This document shows positions 37,569 to 47,579 of a stretch of DNA of 64,000 nt, piece by piece (position 1 is the first letter of the stretch; every line of letters begins with the position of its first letter). Origin of the DNA: Brasilonema angustatum HA4187-MV1 (GTDB lineage Bacteria; Cyanobacteriota; Cyanobacteriia; Cyanobacteriales; Nostocaceae); NCBI GenBank assembly GCA_019359695.1, contig JAHHGV010000002.1, positions 62,001-126,000 of the forward strand, read 5' to 3'. A program made the position numbers and the translations under genes. Under the pieces are notes generated by a model, which saw nothing but the letters and a program-made list of their open reading frames with translations, had not been told where the DNA came from and searched no databases.

Positions 37569-39218
37569 TCACGTTTCTTCAAATTGAAGTTGAGGCATAA
37601 GTTGAAGAGTCCCGAGACCCAAATCTTTGGGCGAGAGAAACTGTGCTTCAAACAAAGCCATCATATCTCGTAACTGGGGATTACCACGAGAAGCCCCTGT
37701 CAATCCTTTAGCAATAATCAAGCCACAGTACCCGTTGGTATTTTTACATCGTTGATTCCATTTCTTGCGAGCTTCTACGTGTATTGGATCATCATCTTCA
37801 AACTCACCAAACAGGAATAATTCGCCGTTTCCGGTTTGTAACAAACCTAAATCGTAGCGTGTCCCATCAAAAGGGTCAGCACCTGGATTAAAACAAATTG
37901 CCTTGAGTCCTCCAGCTTGTTCAATATTTGAAATCACAGTTTTAGCCTTGGGACGGGAAGTTTGAATCAAAATCACTGGTAAACCATCTCCTGCTTGTGT
38001 TATTTCCCCTGTTGCGTGATAAGCTCCCCCCTGACGCAAGTAATCCAACATCTCCCATGACACAACTCCTAAACTGAGAAATGAGTCTTCTGGTATCAAA
38101 TCATCTCGTAATGACTGAAGGATTGGTACCGGTGACTCGCTTTCATCTTCTAAAGTGTCAAAACCTGCTATTTCTTCTAACTCAGTTGCTAACTGTGGCA
38201 TGGAAGAGACAGCGATAGACACTGATTTTGTTAGTTCTTTTGACGACTCAGGTAACGAGATGCGATAACGGCGACTCAGGCTGGGGAAGGTATCACCACC
38301 AAGCTGATTACGGTAATCACGCATAAAGCGGGAAAGACTTTCTATTGCCACATAAACGACAAGTGCTTCTTCGTCATACAAAACAGAACGCAATCCTTCT
38401 AAAGGATGGATATTACCGAAAGTGGGTTCAATTTCGGATATTGGCAAATCTGCCAAGTCATCGAATTCGTCCTCCTCTTCTTCGGTATCATCAGCACGCT
38501 CAAAGGTCAGAAATAGACAATCTTGTTTTAAAAAAGCTTCTTCTAAATGGCCTTGTGATTCGTCTTCTTTTAAAACACTTGTGCGGAAACGCTTTAAAGA
38601 GTCTTCTGAACGATACAACAAAATTCCATATTCCATCCCCAGCATCCCCATAACACTGGCATAGAGTGTGCCAACATCCCATTTATTAATTTCTACGGAT
38701 AAGATTTGCTGTTCTTCCAAGAATTCCCAAGGTGCTGCTTGCCAAAGTGCAAATGCTTTTTCTCGCAGCGCTTGTGCATATTGTGGGGGTAAATCGGGAA
38801 CTTGGCTATCTAAGATTTCAGTAAATCCACGAAACAGTTCATCAATCAAAGGGAGTTCTGGCGCATACTCAATCGCAATGTCCAAATCCTGTAGTACTCC
38901 GCGCAGGTAAAATTGAATTTCGCGGTCTTTGACCACGATTCTTTGAGGACGAGCAGGTTTTGCGGGATTATGAGGATGCTCCATCGCTCGCATTAAGGTA
39001 CGAACAATGGCTTCAGGACCAGTTTCTGGTGCTACTACGTCCATACCCCGGACAATACCTTGCGAGCCATCTACCCAAAGAATACATTCACCTTTGACAT
39101 CTGGATCGGAATTTTGGGTTTGTGATGACGACAATGGACGGCGATCGCCCTCCCACACAGAAGGAATTTGGGTTAATTTCTTCAACCGACGACTGGTAGA
39201 GCGATTAAAACTTGTCAT
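37569..39218 (-). CDS. Conserved cyanobacterial protein, acidic, unknown function (549 aa)
   Basis: Long soluble protein with no transmembrane segments. The N terminus is basic (SRRLKKLTQIPSVWEGDRRPL). A first region (about 40-260) ends with an acidic cluster, ADDTEEEEDEFDDLADL. The central and C-terminal parts have GDTFPSLSRRYRISLPES and RCKNTNGYCGLIIAKGLTG. I recall similar proteins only as conserved cyanobacterial hypotheticals and do not assign a domain. No catalytic motif is evident. Single gene; its neighbours are an AraC-type gene and an IscA-type gene. Confidence 0.75.
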   Translation of the reverse strand: MTSFNRSTSRRLKKLTQIPSVWEGDRRPLSSSQTQNSDPDVKGECILWVDGSQGIVRGMDVVAPETGPEAIVRTLMRAMEHPHNPAKPARPQRIVVKDREIQFYLRGVLQDLDIAIEYAPELPLIDELFRGFTEILDSQVPDLPPQYAQALREKAFALWQAAPWEFLEEQQILSVEINKWDVGTLYASVMGMLGMEYGILLYRSEDSLKRFRTSVLKEDESQGHLEEAFLKQDCLFLTFERADDTEEEEDEFDDLADLPISEIEPTFGNIHPLEGLRSVLYDEEALVVYVAIESLSRFMRDYRNQLGGDTFPSLSRRYRISLPESSKELTKSVSIAVSSMPQLATELEEIAGFDTLEDESESPVPILQSLRDDLIPEDSFLSLGVVSWEMLDYLRQGGAYHATGEITQAGDGLPVILIQTSRPKAKTVISNIEQAGGLKAICFNPGADPFDGTRYDLGLLQTGNGELFLFGEFEDDDPIHVEARKKWNQRCKNTNGYCGLIIAKGLTGASRGNPQLRDMMALFEAQFLSPKDLGLGTLQLMPQLQFEET

Positions 39219-39573
39219 AGAGGTAAGTTAATCAAAACAAGCAATATGGAATTAAACTTTTGACCTGAGACTAGGCTCGGATAAAAACTCGCGGCCTTGC
39301 TGCTGTGAATAAGTGGTTGCTGCTGGTAGCTACCACTGCGGTTTGGACGAATAAAATATCGAATCTCAAAACACATTGAATCTCTCAATTCTAGAATAAA
39401 AATCTTTGTATGCTTTTGACGGAGTATTTACAATTTGCATTCCTAGCACATGAATATCGCTAGAATGAATACAAAAACTTTTGCAGCCACCTTCGCGGTG
39501 AGCTTGGAGTTTAAACCAAAGAGCTTGCCGCTACAAAGTCAAGCTCACACCAGCTAAGGAGTATAAACAGCAG
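39219..39573. promoter_or_regulatory. Upstream region of the IscA-type gene with alternative hairpins
   Basis: The sequence CAAGCTC (39540-39546) can pair with GAGCTTG at 39500-39506 or with a second copy at 39521-39527, so two exclusive stems are possible shortly before the start of the gene at 39574. The longer pairing is GTGAGCTTG (39498-39506) with CAAGCTCAC (39540-39548). No gene seen elsewhere in the gap. Confidence 0.35.
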
Positions 39574-39930
39574 ATGACACAAGCAACTCAGTCTTTACAA
39601 CGGGGAATTCAGTTGAGCGAAGCAGCATTGGGGCAGGTGAAATTCTTGCGAGATAAGCAAGGTCAAGACTTATGCTTACGGGTTGGGGTGCGTCAAGGTG
39701 GCTGCTCTGGAATGTCTTACATGATGGATTTTGAAGACGCCAGCAAGATTACACCTCAAGATGAAGTTTTTGATTATGATGGCTTCAAAATTGTTTGCGA
39801 TCGCAAAAGTTTATTATATCTCTATGGTTTGATGCTAGATTACAGCAACTCTATGATTGGGGGCGGTTTTCAATTCACTAACCCCAACGCCGCTCAAACT
39901 TGTGGTTGCGGGAAATCATTTGGAGTGTAA
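39574..39930 (+). CDS. IscA/SufA/HesB-type iron-sulfur cluster carrier
   Basis: The A-type carrier signature is complete: the first Cys in [15 protein letters not shown] and the C-terminal pair in [11 protein letters not shown], three conserved cysteines that bind an Fe-S cluster or iron. The 118-residue length is typical. The N terminus ([18 protein letters not shown]) is standard. The protein delivers clusters to target proteins in the cytoplasm. AAGGAG lies upstream of the ATG. It has no suf/isc neighbours here. Confidence 0.95.
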   Translation: MTQATQSLQRGIQLSEAALGQVKFLRDKQGQDLCLRVGVRQGGCSGMSYMMDFEDASKITPQDEVFDYDGFKIVCDRKSLLYLYGLMLDYSNSMIGGGFQFTNPNAAQTCGCGKSFGV

Positions 39931-39944
39931 TATACTCATTTGTG

Positions 39945-40110
39945 AGCCAGCGCAGCTCAGTTGGAAACCAACAGGGCGGCGACTGGTTCGGTAGTCGCCT
40001 AAGTCGGGAAAATGCCACATGCTACCCAACGGGTGCGCCTTCTGGTGGGCGTCGCCAAGGGTGAAGGGAACCTCCCCACGGTGCTGGCTCTGCAACGTAG
40101 TGGCTCCCGT
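39945..40110. repeat. Dispersed repeat with GAGCCAGCGC / GTTGG segments
   Basis: Fragments GAGCCAGCGCAGCTCAGTTGG, CGGCGACTGGTTCGG, AAGTCGGGAAAATGCC and GTGCTGGCTCTGCAACG are shared in style with the repeats at 4196 and 58105. The first part mimics a tRNA D arm but no cloverleaf forms. Confidence 0.5.
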
Positions 40111-40153
40111 TGTGTATACCGCAGGCTAACTAATGACAAATGACAAATGAGTA

Positions 40154-40579
40154 ATGACTAATACAATTGAATCTCTCTTTGATACTGGTTTAGAACGTTA
40201 TAAAGCAGGAGAACCAGTAGCGGATTTAATCCCTGTTTTTAAAGAAGTTTGCGATCGCACTCCCAAAAGTAGTGCTGCTTGGACTTGTTTGGCGTGGTTG
40301 TATCTATTGGATGACAACCCAAATCTTGCTTATAAAGCTGCACAAAAAGCTGTCAAGCTTAATCCACAAGACCCACAAGCACGGGTGAATCTTGCGGTTG
40401 CAATGCTGGAAACAGGTCAAAAAGGTTTGCGACAACATGTAGACTTTGCACAACAGTTGATTTTTGTCAACCCAGACTGGCGAGAGGAAATCAAAAAAAG
40501 TATTGAAGACGGTTTGGGCAGAAAACCAGACTGGCAAAGTTTGGCAAAAGTCAACAGCTGGCTTTTTCCAGAGGAATAA
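40154..40579 (+). CDS. TPR protein (141 aa), small
   Basis: Contains TPR-like helices: SSAAWTCLAWLYLLDDNPNLAYKAAQKAVKLNPQDPQARVNLAVAMLETGQKG (about residues 36-90). The first half of the protein (LFDTGLERYKAGEPVADLIPVFKEVCDRTP) completes a TPR fold. The start ATG at 40154 lies inside a short array of ATGACTAAT/AATGACAAAT-type repeats and the first four residues are encoded by it, with no clear ribosome site; later starts are not obvious. Conserved small TPR proteins of this kind are common in cyanobacteria. The membrane protein gene follows 62 nt downstream. Confidence 0.8.
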   Translation: MTNTIESLFDTGLERYKAGEPVADLIPVFKEVCDRTPKSSAAWTCLAWLYLLDDNPNLAYKAAQKAVKLNPQDPQARVNLAVAMLETGQKGLRQHVDFAQQLIFVNPDWREEIKKSIEDGLGRKPDWQSLAKVNSWLFPEE

Positions 40580-40641
40580 CTGCTGAACAGTCCAAATTAT
40601 CAGTCAATAGTTTTAGACTATTGACTGATGATTAATAACTC

Positions 40642-40899
40642 ATGAATATGAAAGATAAATTTTTAAACTGGCTAAACTTGGTTTTAGTGGCAGATGTATT
40701 TTTAGTCTTGTTTGCTTTTGGGTGGTTTGCAGTTGCAGTTATTGGTAAAACAGTTGGATTTCCACTGGGGTTAGATTTGTGGCACAGCCTTTGGCAACCT
40801 GTATTTAACCCTGCTATTGGCATCCTTATGGCTGGTGCCATCATCAGTGGCATTATCAACTGGGTTTCCCAAAAATTCATAAAAACCGACAATGGGTAA
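40642..40899 (+). CDS. Small two-helix membrane protein (85 aa)
   Basis: Two strong hydrophobic segments, about residues 10-34 (VLVADVFLVLFAFGWFAVAVIG) and 53-74 (FNPAIGILMAGAIISGII), with a short polar C terminus. No motif recognised. The gene is plus-strand after the small TPR gene and is followed by a stem between convergent genes. Conserved look and position favour a real gene. Confidence 0.7.
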   Translation: MNMKDKFLNWLNLVLVADVFLVLFAFGWFAVAVIGKTVGFPLGLDLWHSLWQPVFNPAIGILMAGAIISGIINWVSQKFIKTDNG

Positions 40900-40908
40900 T
40901 TTTTTTTC

Positions 40909-40946
40909 AGTGGGGTGAGTAAACGCTTTTGATTACGCACCCCACT
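40909..40946. terminator. Hairpin between convergent genes
   Basis: AGTGGGGTG (40909-40917) pairs with CACCCCACT (40938-40946), perfect 9 bp. A T-run lies just before the left arm, and TTCATTTGTCTTT follows the right arm. Confidence 0.6.
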
Positions 40947-40992
40947 TCATTTGTCTTTACAGTGTCGATACCAGCGTCAAATCTCTAATTTT

Positions 40993-41913
40993 TTATTTCA
41001 AAATTTGTGCCAGTGCTGGTTCCAAATTAGGATACTTATACTCAAAGCCACTTTCCAAAGTCCGGTTGGGAAGGACTTGTTGACCTTCCAAAACGACCAT
41101 TGCCCCGTCCCCTAAAAGAGCCTCGATAGCAAAAGCCGGAACAGGTAACCAGGAAGGACGATTCATGACTTTTCCCATCGCTTGGCTCAGTTGAGCCATT
41201 CGCACAGGATGTGGGGCAGTAGCATTATAGACTCCTTGTATTTCTGGTTTCATTAAAGCTTGCAAAATCAAGTTAACAATATCATCTACGTGAATCCAGG
41301 AAAACCATTGCCGACCACTGCCTATAGGACCACCAGCAAAAAGTTTGAATGGTGTAATCATTTTACCCAAGGCACCACCCAGACCGAGAACAATACCGAA
41401 TCGCAGAATCACGAGTCGTACTCCAGCATTTTTGACCTTATTCGCTTCTGCTTCCCAAGCTTGGCAGACTTGGGCAAGAAAATCGTTACCTGCTGAGCTG
41501 GTTTCATCATAAGTAGCCGTTTCACTCGTGCCGTAGTAGCCAATAGCCGAAGCATTAACTAATACACTGGGCTTAGGGTTAGCGTTGATTATTGCGTCCA
41601 CAATGTTTTGCGTAACGAACTTGCGGCTGTTTAAAATTTCCTGTTTCCGTTCAGGTGTCCAACGTCCTTCGCCAATGGGTTCACCTGCTAAATTCACGAC
41701 ACCATCACAGCTAGAAATGGCACTTTGCCAAGAACCGGATTTATTCGGTGTGTAGGCAACAATTTCTACATTTGGAAAAGCTGTAGATGGAAAAACCTTT
41801 TGGGCATAGGTTGTGTTACGAGTTAACACAACCACTTGTATACCCTCTTGGCGTAGTCGTTCTATCAAACGACTACCTACAAATCCTGTTGCTCCAGCAA
41901 TTGCTATTTTCAT
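40993..41913 (-). CDS. TIGR01777-family epimerase (SDR superfamily)
   Basis: NAD-binding Rossmann protein with MKIAIAGATGFVGSRLIERL at the N terminus (GxxGxxG). SAIGYYGTSETATYDE and FGIVLGLGGALGKMITPFKLFAGGPIGSG match the YfcH/SDR39U1 group. The catalytic Tyr is in the YYGTSE segment, replacing the usual YxxxK position. The start is the ATG at 41913, with GGGAG seven bases upstream; the earlier ATG at 41919 sits too close to it. The reaction is not known for this family. 306 residues. Confidence 0.9.
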   Translation of the reverse strand: MKIAIAGATGFVGSRLIERLRQEGIQVVVLTRNTTYAQKVFPSTAFPNVEIVAYTPNKSGSWQSAISSCDGVVNLAGEPIGEGRWTPERKQEILNSRKFVTQNIVDAIINANPKPSVLVNASAIGYYGTSETATYDETSSAGNDFLAQVCQAWEAEANKVKNAGVRLVILRFGIVLGLGGALGKMITPFKLFAGGPIGSGRQWFSWIHVDDIVNLILQALMKPEIQGVYNATAPHPVRMAQLSQAMGKVMNRPSWLPVPAFAIEALLGDGAMVVLEGQQVLPNRTLESGFEYKYPNLEPALAQILK

Positions 41914-42114
41914 GATCATTCTCCCCCGAATCGTTATTTTAAAGTTTTTATCAAACTTTTGGTTTCGCTACTGCAGTATGAAGTCAGAAATTTGTTTGTC
42001 TGCCGTGTGTTGCGTTTGTGCGAACTCAAAACTTTGATTCTTTAATGAATCTATAATGACTTAGATGGTTCGATATTATAGGATGGACGGATTGTTGCAA
42101 GGCGTGGGGCTATT

Positions 42115-42462
42115 ATGGCTCGCTATACCTGTTCATTTATTCTTTCTGTTCCTACTGACCAACTTCAAGCTTCACTTGTAGAACTTCTGCAAGATTGTCA
42201 TTTGGATGTTCAATATTATACATCTGATTACATTCTGGCACGGGAAATTCTTGGTTCTGTACCCATTTCCAAGTTAGTAACCGTGGAAATATTGATTGAT
42301 AAAACCAGACCTAATGACACAGAAACCCGGATGAGTATTGTGATTAAAAACGAGGAACTACCACTTCAAAGAGATAATCACTGCCGACAAATATTTGAAT
42401 ATGTTAAGCAGTCTATTGAACATTGTCGCTATTGGCATCTTATTGAGAGCATAGCAGGCTAG
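42115..42462 (+). CDS. Conserved hypothetical protein (115 aa)
   Basis: Small soluble protein with alternating beta- and alpha-like segments (YTCSFILSVPTDQLQASLVELLQDC, LVTVEILIDKTRP, RMSIVIKNEELP). It resembles a ferredoxin-like fold of beta-alpha-beta type. No catalytic motif is recognised. The ATG at 42115 follows GGGGCTATT. It lies between the divergent epimerase gene and a GC-rich intergenic stretch. Confidence 0.65.
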   Translation: MARYTCSFILSVPTDQLQASLVELLQDCHLDVQYYTSDYILAREILGSVPISKLVTVEILIDKTRPNDTETRMSIVIKNEELPLQRDNHCRQIFEYVKQSIEHCRYWHLIESIAG

Positions 42463-42966
42463 TAGCGCTTTATGTTCGTCAAAAACAGCCAGCGCTATGC
42501 ACAGAGAGTGCCAGAAGGTAAGCGACTGTCGTGCATGCATGATAATCCGCTCTTCGAGACGCACTGCTTTGCCGTGACGCAGCGCGCCCTGCCGACGTTT
42601 CTCGCGACTAGCGCCCGATTCGTGAGCGTAAGCACAAAGCCCACGAATTGGGCGTTTGCCCAAGCCAAGTGCCGTAGGCATAAGATATAGGAAATAGCCG
42701 CACAGGGGTATCTGCCCATCCCAAGACAGAATGCATCATCCGTGCTTTGTAGCACAGCCTTTGTGGCTGAGTGAGTGTGTGCAAATTACCGTCAACTGGC
42801 GTAATTACTCTTTGACGAAAATCCTAATACATGTTTTGGCGTTAACGCACTCAAGACTCAAAGATCAACACTCTTGAGTTCTTCTGGACTTTTGAGTGTT
42901 TACTGCCCCTGATGAATAAAAGTACATTCTTTATGGATAACAGCTTTTTTGAGAATGAATATGCTT
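42463..42966. other. Intergenic region with a GC-rich island
   Basis: About 42495-42690 is clearly richer in G and C than the neighbours and includes GTGCATGCATGAT, GACGCAGCGCGCCCTGCCGACG and CCGATTCGTGAGCG. It has open frames in several frames but no ribosome site. No gene is called. Confidence 0.4.
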
Positions 42967-43509
42967 TCAGTCCTCAATATCATCGGTCATTCTCGGGTCT
43001 ATTAGTGTAATGTCATATTCACTGGTATCTATTTCTCCTCCTGTGGGCATACTATTTCGCAATAGGTAATAAATGGCACGTACTTGAGCACCAAAAACGA
43101 TTTCATCCTCATTTTTCAGGTCATGAGCTGGTATTTTCCGCCCGTTAACCATCAGACCGTCTAGTACTTTTCGCCCGTTAATCATCAGACCATTGGAACT
43201 CGGTTTGCCTTTAGCATCACCATCAACAATTCGATAATAATAGCTATGCTTCTTATCATCGCGCGGTACCCTAATGAGGGTGGCATGACGGCGCGAGACA
43301 AATAGTGAGTTTACTAAACAGATATCGCAGTCGGAATCTCTACCAATGGAGTAAACAGGGCGATCAAGAATGAACTCTCTGCGTTCTTGATCATGCTCTA
43401 CTATCAGTAGATGGGTTTCATTTGTTTGTGCTGCCATTGACACATCGTTGCTCAATGTATGAGTTGAACTGTGATTAATCAAAATTTCTTTAGTATTGTT
43501 TGCTGCCAT
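42967..43509 (-). CDS. FHA-domain protein
   Basis: FHA domains bind phosphothreonine peptides. VYSIGRDSDCDICL and NSLFVSRRHATLIRV carry the conserved Gly-Arg and Ser-x-x-His core. SSNGLMINGRKV is followed immediately by a near copy, LDGLMVNGRKIPAHDL, so the FHA loop carries an 11-residue tandem duplication, encoded by a 33-nt direct repeat (copies beginning 43139 and 43172). The remainder (about 150-180) is acidic. The protein is 180 residues with no other domain and no transmembrane segment. It is probably a soluble adaptor in Ser/Thr kinase signalling. Confidence 0.9.
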   Translation of the reverse strand: MAANNTKEILINHSSTHTLSNDVSMAAQTNETHLLIVEHDQERREFILDRPVYSIGRDSDCDICLVNSLFVSRRHATLIRVPRDDKKHSYYYRIVDGDAKGKPSSNGLMINGRKVLDGLMVNGRKIPAHDLKNEDEIVFGAQVRAIYYLLRNSMPTGGEIDTSEYDITLIDPRMTDDIED

Positions 43510-43730
43510 TTTTTTTGTAAAAGTTTATGGTTATTATGTGATAGGCATTTAAATTGCTTGATTGTGCACAAGAGTAGAACAGATTGTTCTACTCTTTTAA
43601 CTACTATAGATGTTGTAGCAGTTTTAACAAGTTTTGTGCATCTCGAAACAACAATCTATCAACGTAGTTCAACTTGAGAGTGGCAAAATCAAATACTTGT
43701 GTTCACAAATAATACCTCGAAAGGAGAAAA

Positions 43731-46187
43731 CTAAGAGCGATAAGCAAAACGTCGTAATAAAAGAGAATTAGTGACCACACTAACAGAGCTAAAAGCCATA
43801 AGTGCAGCTGCACCCGATGGGTTTAAGACAAAACCGAAACTTGGCAATAAAACACCAGCGGCTAAAGGAATGCCAAGAGTGTTATACGCAAAAGCCCAAA
43901 ATAAATTCTGACGGATTTTGCTCAAAGTTGCACGGCTCAGTAGTATGGATGCTACGACATCACTTAAGTTATCCCTCATCAAGACAATTTCTGCTGTTTC
44001 CATTGCGACATCAGTACCAGAGTGTAAAGCAATGCCCACATCAGCTTGAGATAAAGCTGGAGCATCATTAATGCCATCTCCCACCATAGCGACAATAGAG
44101 TGCCGAGTCGTTCCCTTTGTTTCTTGTAATTGTAATTCTTGTATGGCAGCAGCTTTCTTCGCAGGGGGAACGCCAGCCATAACATCAGCGGTAGCGAGTC
44201 CCAGTTGTTTTGCTGTCGCATGTGCTGCGTCTTGCGTATCTCCACTGAGCAGCATAACCCGTAAACCCATTTGGCGTAACTTGTCTATTGTAGCTTTGGC
44301 ATCTGGTCTTAGGGTATCTTGAACAGCAATGAGTCCGGCTACTGTATCTCCAACTGCCACAAAAACTATTGTTTTTCCATCTGTAGCTAACTCTTGAGCC
44401 TGTTTTTGGGCAGTTTCACTCATAGAAATACCGTGCCATTGCAACCAGTCGCAGTTCCCTAAAAGCACCAAAGTACTTTCTACTACAGCAGAAACCCCAA
44501 GTCCTGGTTCTGTGTGAAAGTCTGCAGCATCTGGAATAGATAACTCTTGCCGTTGCGCTTCTTGTTGAATTGCTGTTGCTAAAGGATGAATAGTACCGCT
44601 TTCTACCGCTGCAGCTAGTTGAAGAAGAGCAACAGGGGTACGAAAAGCTTTTTCTTCCTCTACTTGACAAGGTAGGCAATCTGTTACTACGGCACGACCT
44701 GTGGTAAGGGTACCAGTTTTATCAAACACTACCGTGTCTAACTGGTGAACTTTTTCTAAAATGTCACCGCCTTTGATTAATAAACCCCGTTCCGCACCGA
44801 TAGCTGTTCCTACTAGAATTGCTGTTGGCGTGGCAAGTCCCAAAGCACAGGGACAAGCGACTACCATAACGGCAATTGCTAGCTTTAAACTCACTAGAAC
44901 TGGTGTGTAAATTGTCAGGTGTGGGGTATGAGATGTGCTGAATAAGGAGTGGTCAGAGATTTGCATGGCATACGCCATAACGGCGTGATGCCAGATGTGG
45001 GTTCCAAAAAAGTACCAGAAAACAAATGTCAACAAAGATGCTGTCAACACACCGTAGGTGAAGTATCCAGCTACTGTATCTGCTAATTTTTGTACAGGTG
45101 CTTTGCGGGTTTGTGCGGCTTCCACTAAGGCAACGATTTGGGCCACAGTTGTATCACTTCCAACACGAGTTGCTTGAACTGCGATCGCCCCTGATTGATT
45201 AAGTGTCCCTGCTGTCACCAAATCTCCTGGTTGCTTTGTCACTGGAACTGCTTCTCCAGTCAGCATGGACTCATCGACTGTTGTTTGTCCATCCACAACC
45301 TCACCATCAACTGGGATTTTCTCTCCTGGCAAAACCTGTAACCATTCACCAACACGCACCAACTCAGCTGGAATTTCTACCAGTCCTGCATTAGAAGATA
45401 ATGAGGAAGTCGCTTCAGTCGTCTTAGGCTTGGCAATTAATCGCGCCATTTGTGGTTGAAGCGCAAGTAATTCCTTAAATGCAGCTGCAGCGCGAGTTCT
45501 AGCTCGTTTTTCTAGTGTCCGTCCGAGCAAGATAAAGCCCAACATCATCACTGGTTCATCAAAGAAGCACTCCCAACCAAGTTGGGGAAATAGCAGGGCA
45601 ACCAAACTAGCGGTATAAGCTGTAAGCGTTCCCAATCCCACCAACGTGTTCATGTTCGGCGCATTGTGCCGTAAACCCACCCAGCCATCCACTAAAATTG
45701 GACGACCAGGAAACAAAAGTGCTATCGTTGCTAATCCACAGTGGAACCAGATGTTATGCAACACTGGTATCACGTGACCGCTAATGCTTCCAAAATGACC
45801 AATAAATGAGAAAACTAGCAGAACAACAGCAATAACGAATTGCTGTCTGACAGCTTGCATTTCTTGCCGCTGTCGTTGGACTGGATCTTGTATTAATTGT
45901 GTCTCACCTGCTACTTTTCCACCAAGTTTTCGAGGTTGAGTTGGGAACCCAGCTGTTGTCAATTGCTTAGCTAGTGCATCCGCATCTACCGCACCAGCTT
46001 CCAATTCTACAACTGCTACTTCTGTCGCTAGGTTCACACAGGCACTTTTGACTCCAGGATACTGAGTCAGATGACGTTCTACTGCCCTTACACAACCAGC
46101 ACACTTCATACCTGCGACATCTAAAGTGATTTTCTCTGTCGTCGAGGCTGCTTCTGGGGAAAGGTTAGTTTTTGAGACAATTTGCAT
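43731..46187 (-). CDS. Heavy-metal (copper-type) P1B-ATPase
   Basis: 818 residues. An HMA domain at about 20-85 carries CAGC in [13 protein letters not shown] (Cys29 and Cys32). The pump core has [15 protein letters not shown], the intramembrane Cu-binding CPC motif ([13 protein letters not shown]), the phosphorylation site DKTGTLT and [10 protein letters not shown]. Together these identify a Cu(I)-type exporter or thylakoid importer. KCAGCV in the HMA domain resembles cyanobacterial CtaA more than PacS, so CtaA is likely, but this is not decided here. It sits in the plasma or thylakoid membrane and supplies copper to plastocyanin and oxidase. No copper-sensor gene is next to it. Confidence 0.95.
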   Translation of the reverse strand: MQIVSKTNLSPEAASTTEKITLDVAGMKCAGCVRAVERHLTQYPGVKSACVNLATEVAVVELEAGAVDADALAKQLTTAGFPTQPRKLGGKVAGETQLIQDPVQRQRQEMQAVRQQFVIAVVLLVFSFIGHFGSISGHVIPVLHNIWFHCGLATIALLFPGRPILVDGWVGLRHNAPNMNTLVGLGTLTAYTASLVALLFPQLGWECFFDEPVMMLGFILLGRTLEKRARTRAAAAFKELLALQPQMARLIAKPKTTEATSSLSSNAGLVEIPAELVRVGEWLQVLPGEKIPVDGEVVDGQTTVDESMLTGEAVPVTKQPGDLVTAGTLNQSGAIAVQATRVGSDTTVAQIVALVEAAQTRKAPVQKLADTVAGYFTYGVLTASLLTFVFWYFFGTHIWHHAVMAYAMQISDHSLFSTSHTPHLTIYTPVLVSLKLAIAVMVVACPCALGLATPTAILVGTAIGAERGLLIKGGDILEKVHQLDTVVFDKTGTLTTGRAVVTDCLPCQVEEEKAFRTPVALLQLAAAVESGTIHPLATAIQQEAQRQELSIPDAADFHTEPGLGVSAVVESTLVLLGNCDWLQWHGISMSETAQKQAQELATDGKTIVFVAVGDTVAGLIAVQDTLRPDAKATIDKLRQMGLRVMLLSGDTQDAAHATAKQLGLATADVMAGVPPAKKAAAIQELQLQETKGTTRHSIVAMVGDGINDAPALSQADVGIALHSGTDVAMETAEIVLMRDNLSDVVASILLSRATLSKIRQNLFWAFAYNTLGIPLAAGVLLPSFGFVLNPSGAAALMAFSSVSVVTNSLLLRRFAYRS

Positions 46188-46543
46188 GGAAAGTTTTTGG
46201 ATTTGCTAGTAAATTTTAACGCCTCTCTAAAAGCGTCTCTAATTTGAGCGTAGGCGAAATCCAAACCTTTGACTGATTGTCATAATTGTTAATTTTTCTT
46301 AAATTATGAGTAAATCAGGGTATAGTTGTGTATCTGTTATGGATAAACATTTTTCGTTTTGAATTTCTAATTGAATTCCCTTAACACTTTGACTATGGGA
46401 ATCCGGTTTGGTTTATGAACGAACTCGTTGAATTAGGAAACGCTTAACACCCGAACGCTTAACGCTTAACGCCCAAACGCTCAACATAAACTGTACGAAG
46501 CTTCGCAAAAATCTGCGGAGGAATTCTATAAAAGGGAATGTTA
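46188..46543. other. Intergenic region with ACGCTTAAC repeats
   Basis: A cluster of AACGCTTAAC/CCGAACGCTTAAC copies at about 46438-46486. No gene seen. Confidence 0.45.
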
Positions 46544-46723
46544 TCACCGACGAGTCAAACGAAAATAAGTCACAGATATCAGTGCAACCGCTTGTAGTGA
46601 GATCAAAGTCATCTCGCTTCTCCAGAAAGGATTTATTGCCATATTAGACATGGTACAGAAATACACAAATCCTAGTAAGCTGAGTATTGTCCAGGTTATA
46701 TTTTTACGTTTAAAAGTTAGCAT
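46544..46723 (-). CDS. Small membrane protein (59 aa), uncertain
   Basis: Starting at the ATG at 46723 the product is 59 residues with two hydrophobic stretches (TWTILSLLGFVYFCTMS and LISLQAVALISVTYF). The longer frame starts at a TTG at 46756. No ribosome site is strong and no family is recognised, so this call is tentative. Confidence 0.4.
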   Translation of the reverse strand: MLTFKRKNITWTILSLLGFVYFCTMSNMAINPFWRSEMTLISLQAVALISVTYFRLTRR

Positions 46724-46756
46724 ATTCGTAGAAAAAATAAAATATTTGTAAGTCAA

Positions 46757-47579
46757 TCAATTTTGGATTTAGGATTTTGCGAAAAGTTTGAGCGGAGGTT
46801 TCCTCCGATCAAAGCTTTTCAAGACGGATTTTGGATTAACTCCACCCTAAAAGTGCTCTGCTTGGAGTGGAGCGAAACGAAGCCTAGATTTTTAAATTTA
46901 CGATTTTGGATTAATTCCGTCAAAGATGGACGGGGCTTGTACCGAAAATCAACGCCAAGTACCAAGTGAGGAGCCAGTGCGGTCTTGGGGTCTCCCCAAG
47001 TAGAGCATCTGGCGTTGGAAACAAGGACTATGGCACAAAGTGCCACGCTACGCGCTTGCTGTATTGGCTCCCCAATTTAAAATCTAAAATTTAAAATCTA
47101 AAATTGCTTCGGTCAACAAAAAGTCTGTTAGTAGTCAGTAGTAGACTCTTCATTTATTGGTATTAATGATGAATTGATACTGAATCAAGAAGAACTCAGA
47201 ATCATGCGTCACAATATGTCTTACGGACACGCTGCGCTAACAGCTGTCATTCTCTATTGCTGGGTAAGTTGCCATAGTTACAAAGCAAGCGTCAAAATTT
47301 TTTGGGATCATTCTGCCTTCTGTGTTCTGCCCAGAGTTAATTCTTATTAATACAGAAACATATTTGCTCAAAGGTGAGTGAATCAAAAAGAGATTGAATT
47401 TTCCGGTTTGCGACACATGAGCAAGGAATAAGGAATAGTAGCGGTCTGCTGCAAATAGCCATAAGTCTTCTATATTCATTTATAGGATAGGCAGTGCCCA
47501 TCCTACTGCTGTCAAACTATGACCTAATGTACTGAGAATAGAAATCTAAAAAAGAGATTCAATATTAGGATAAAGATTT
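46757..47579. other. Intergenic region with several repeat fragments
   Basis: A dispersed repeat lies at about 46963-47060 (GAGGAGCCAGTGCGGTC, CATCTGGCGTTGG). Low-complexity AATTTAAAATCTAAA copies occur at about 47079-47103. Open frames at 46763, 46819 and 47237 fall in repeat or AT-rich sequence and are not called. Confidence 0.45.

Noticed and set aside
39945-40015. Possible tRNA because of GCGCAGCTCAGTTGG
   Set aside because: No acceptor stem, anticodon arm or T arm forms; it belongs to a dispersed repeat.
42358-42755. Overlapping open frames on both strands in the GC-rich island
   Set aside because: High GC lowers stop frequency; no ribosome site or motif supports a gene.
47237-47479. 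80-codon minus-strand frame
   Set aside because: No ribosome site, no motif, AT-rich surroundings with repeat fragments.
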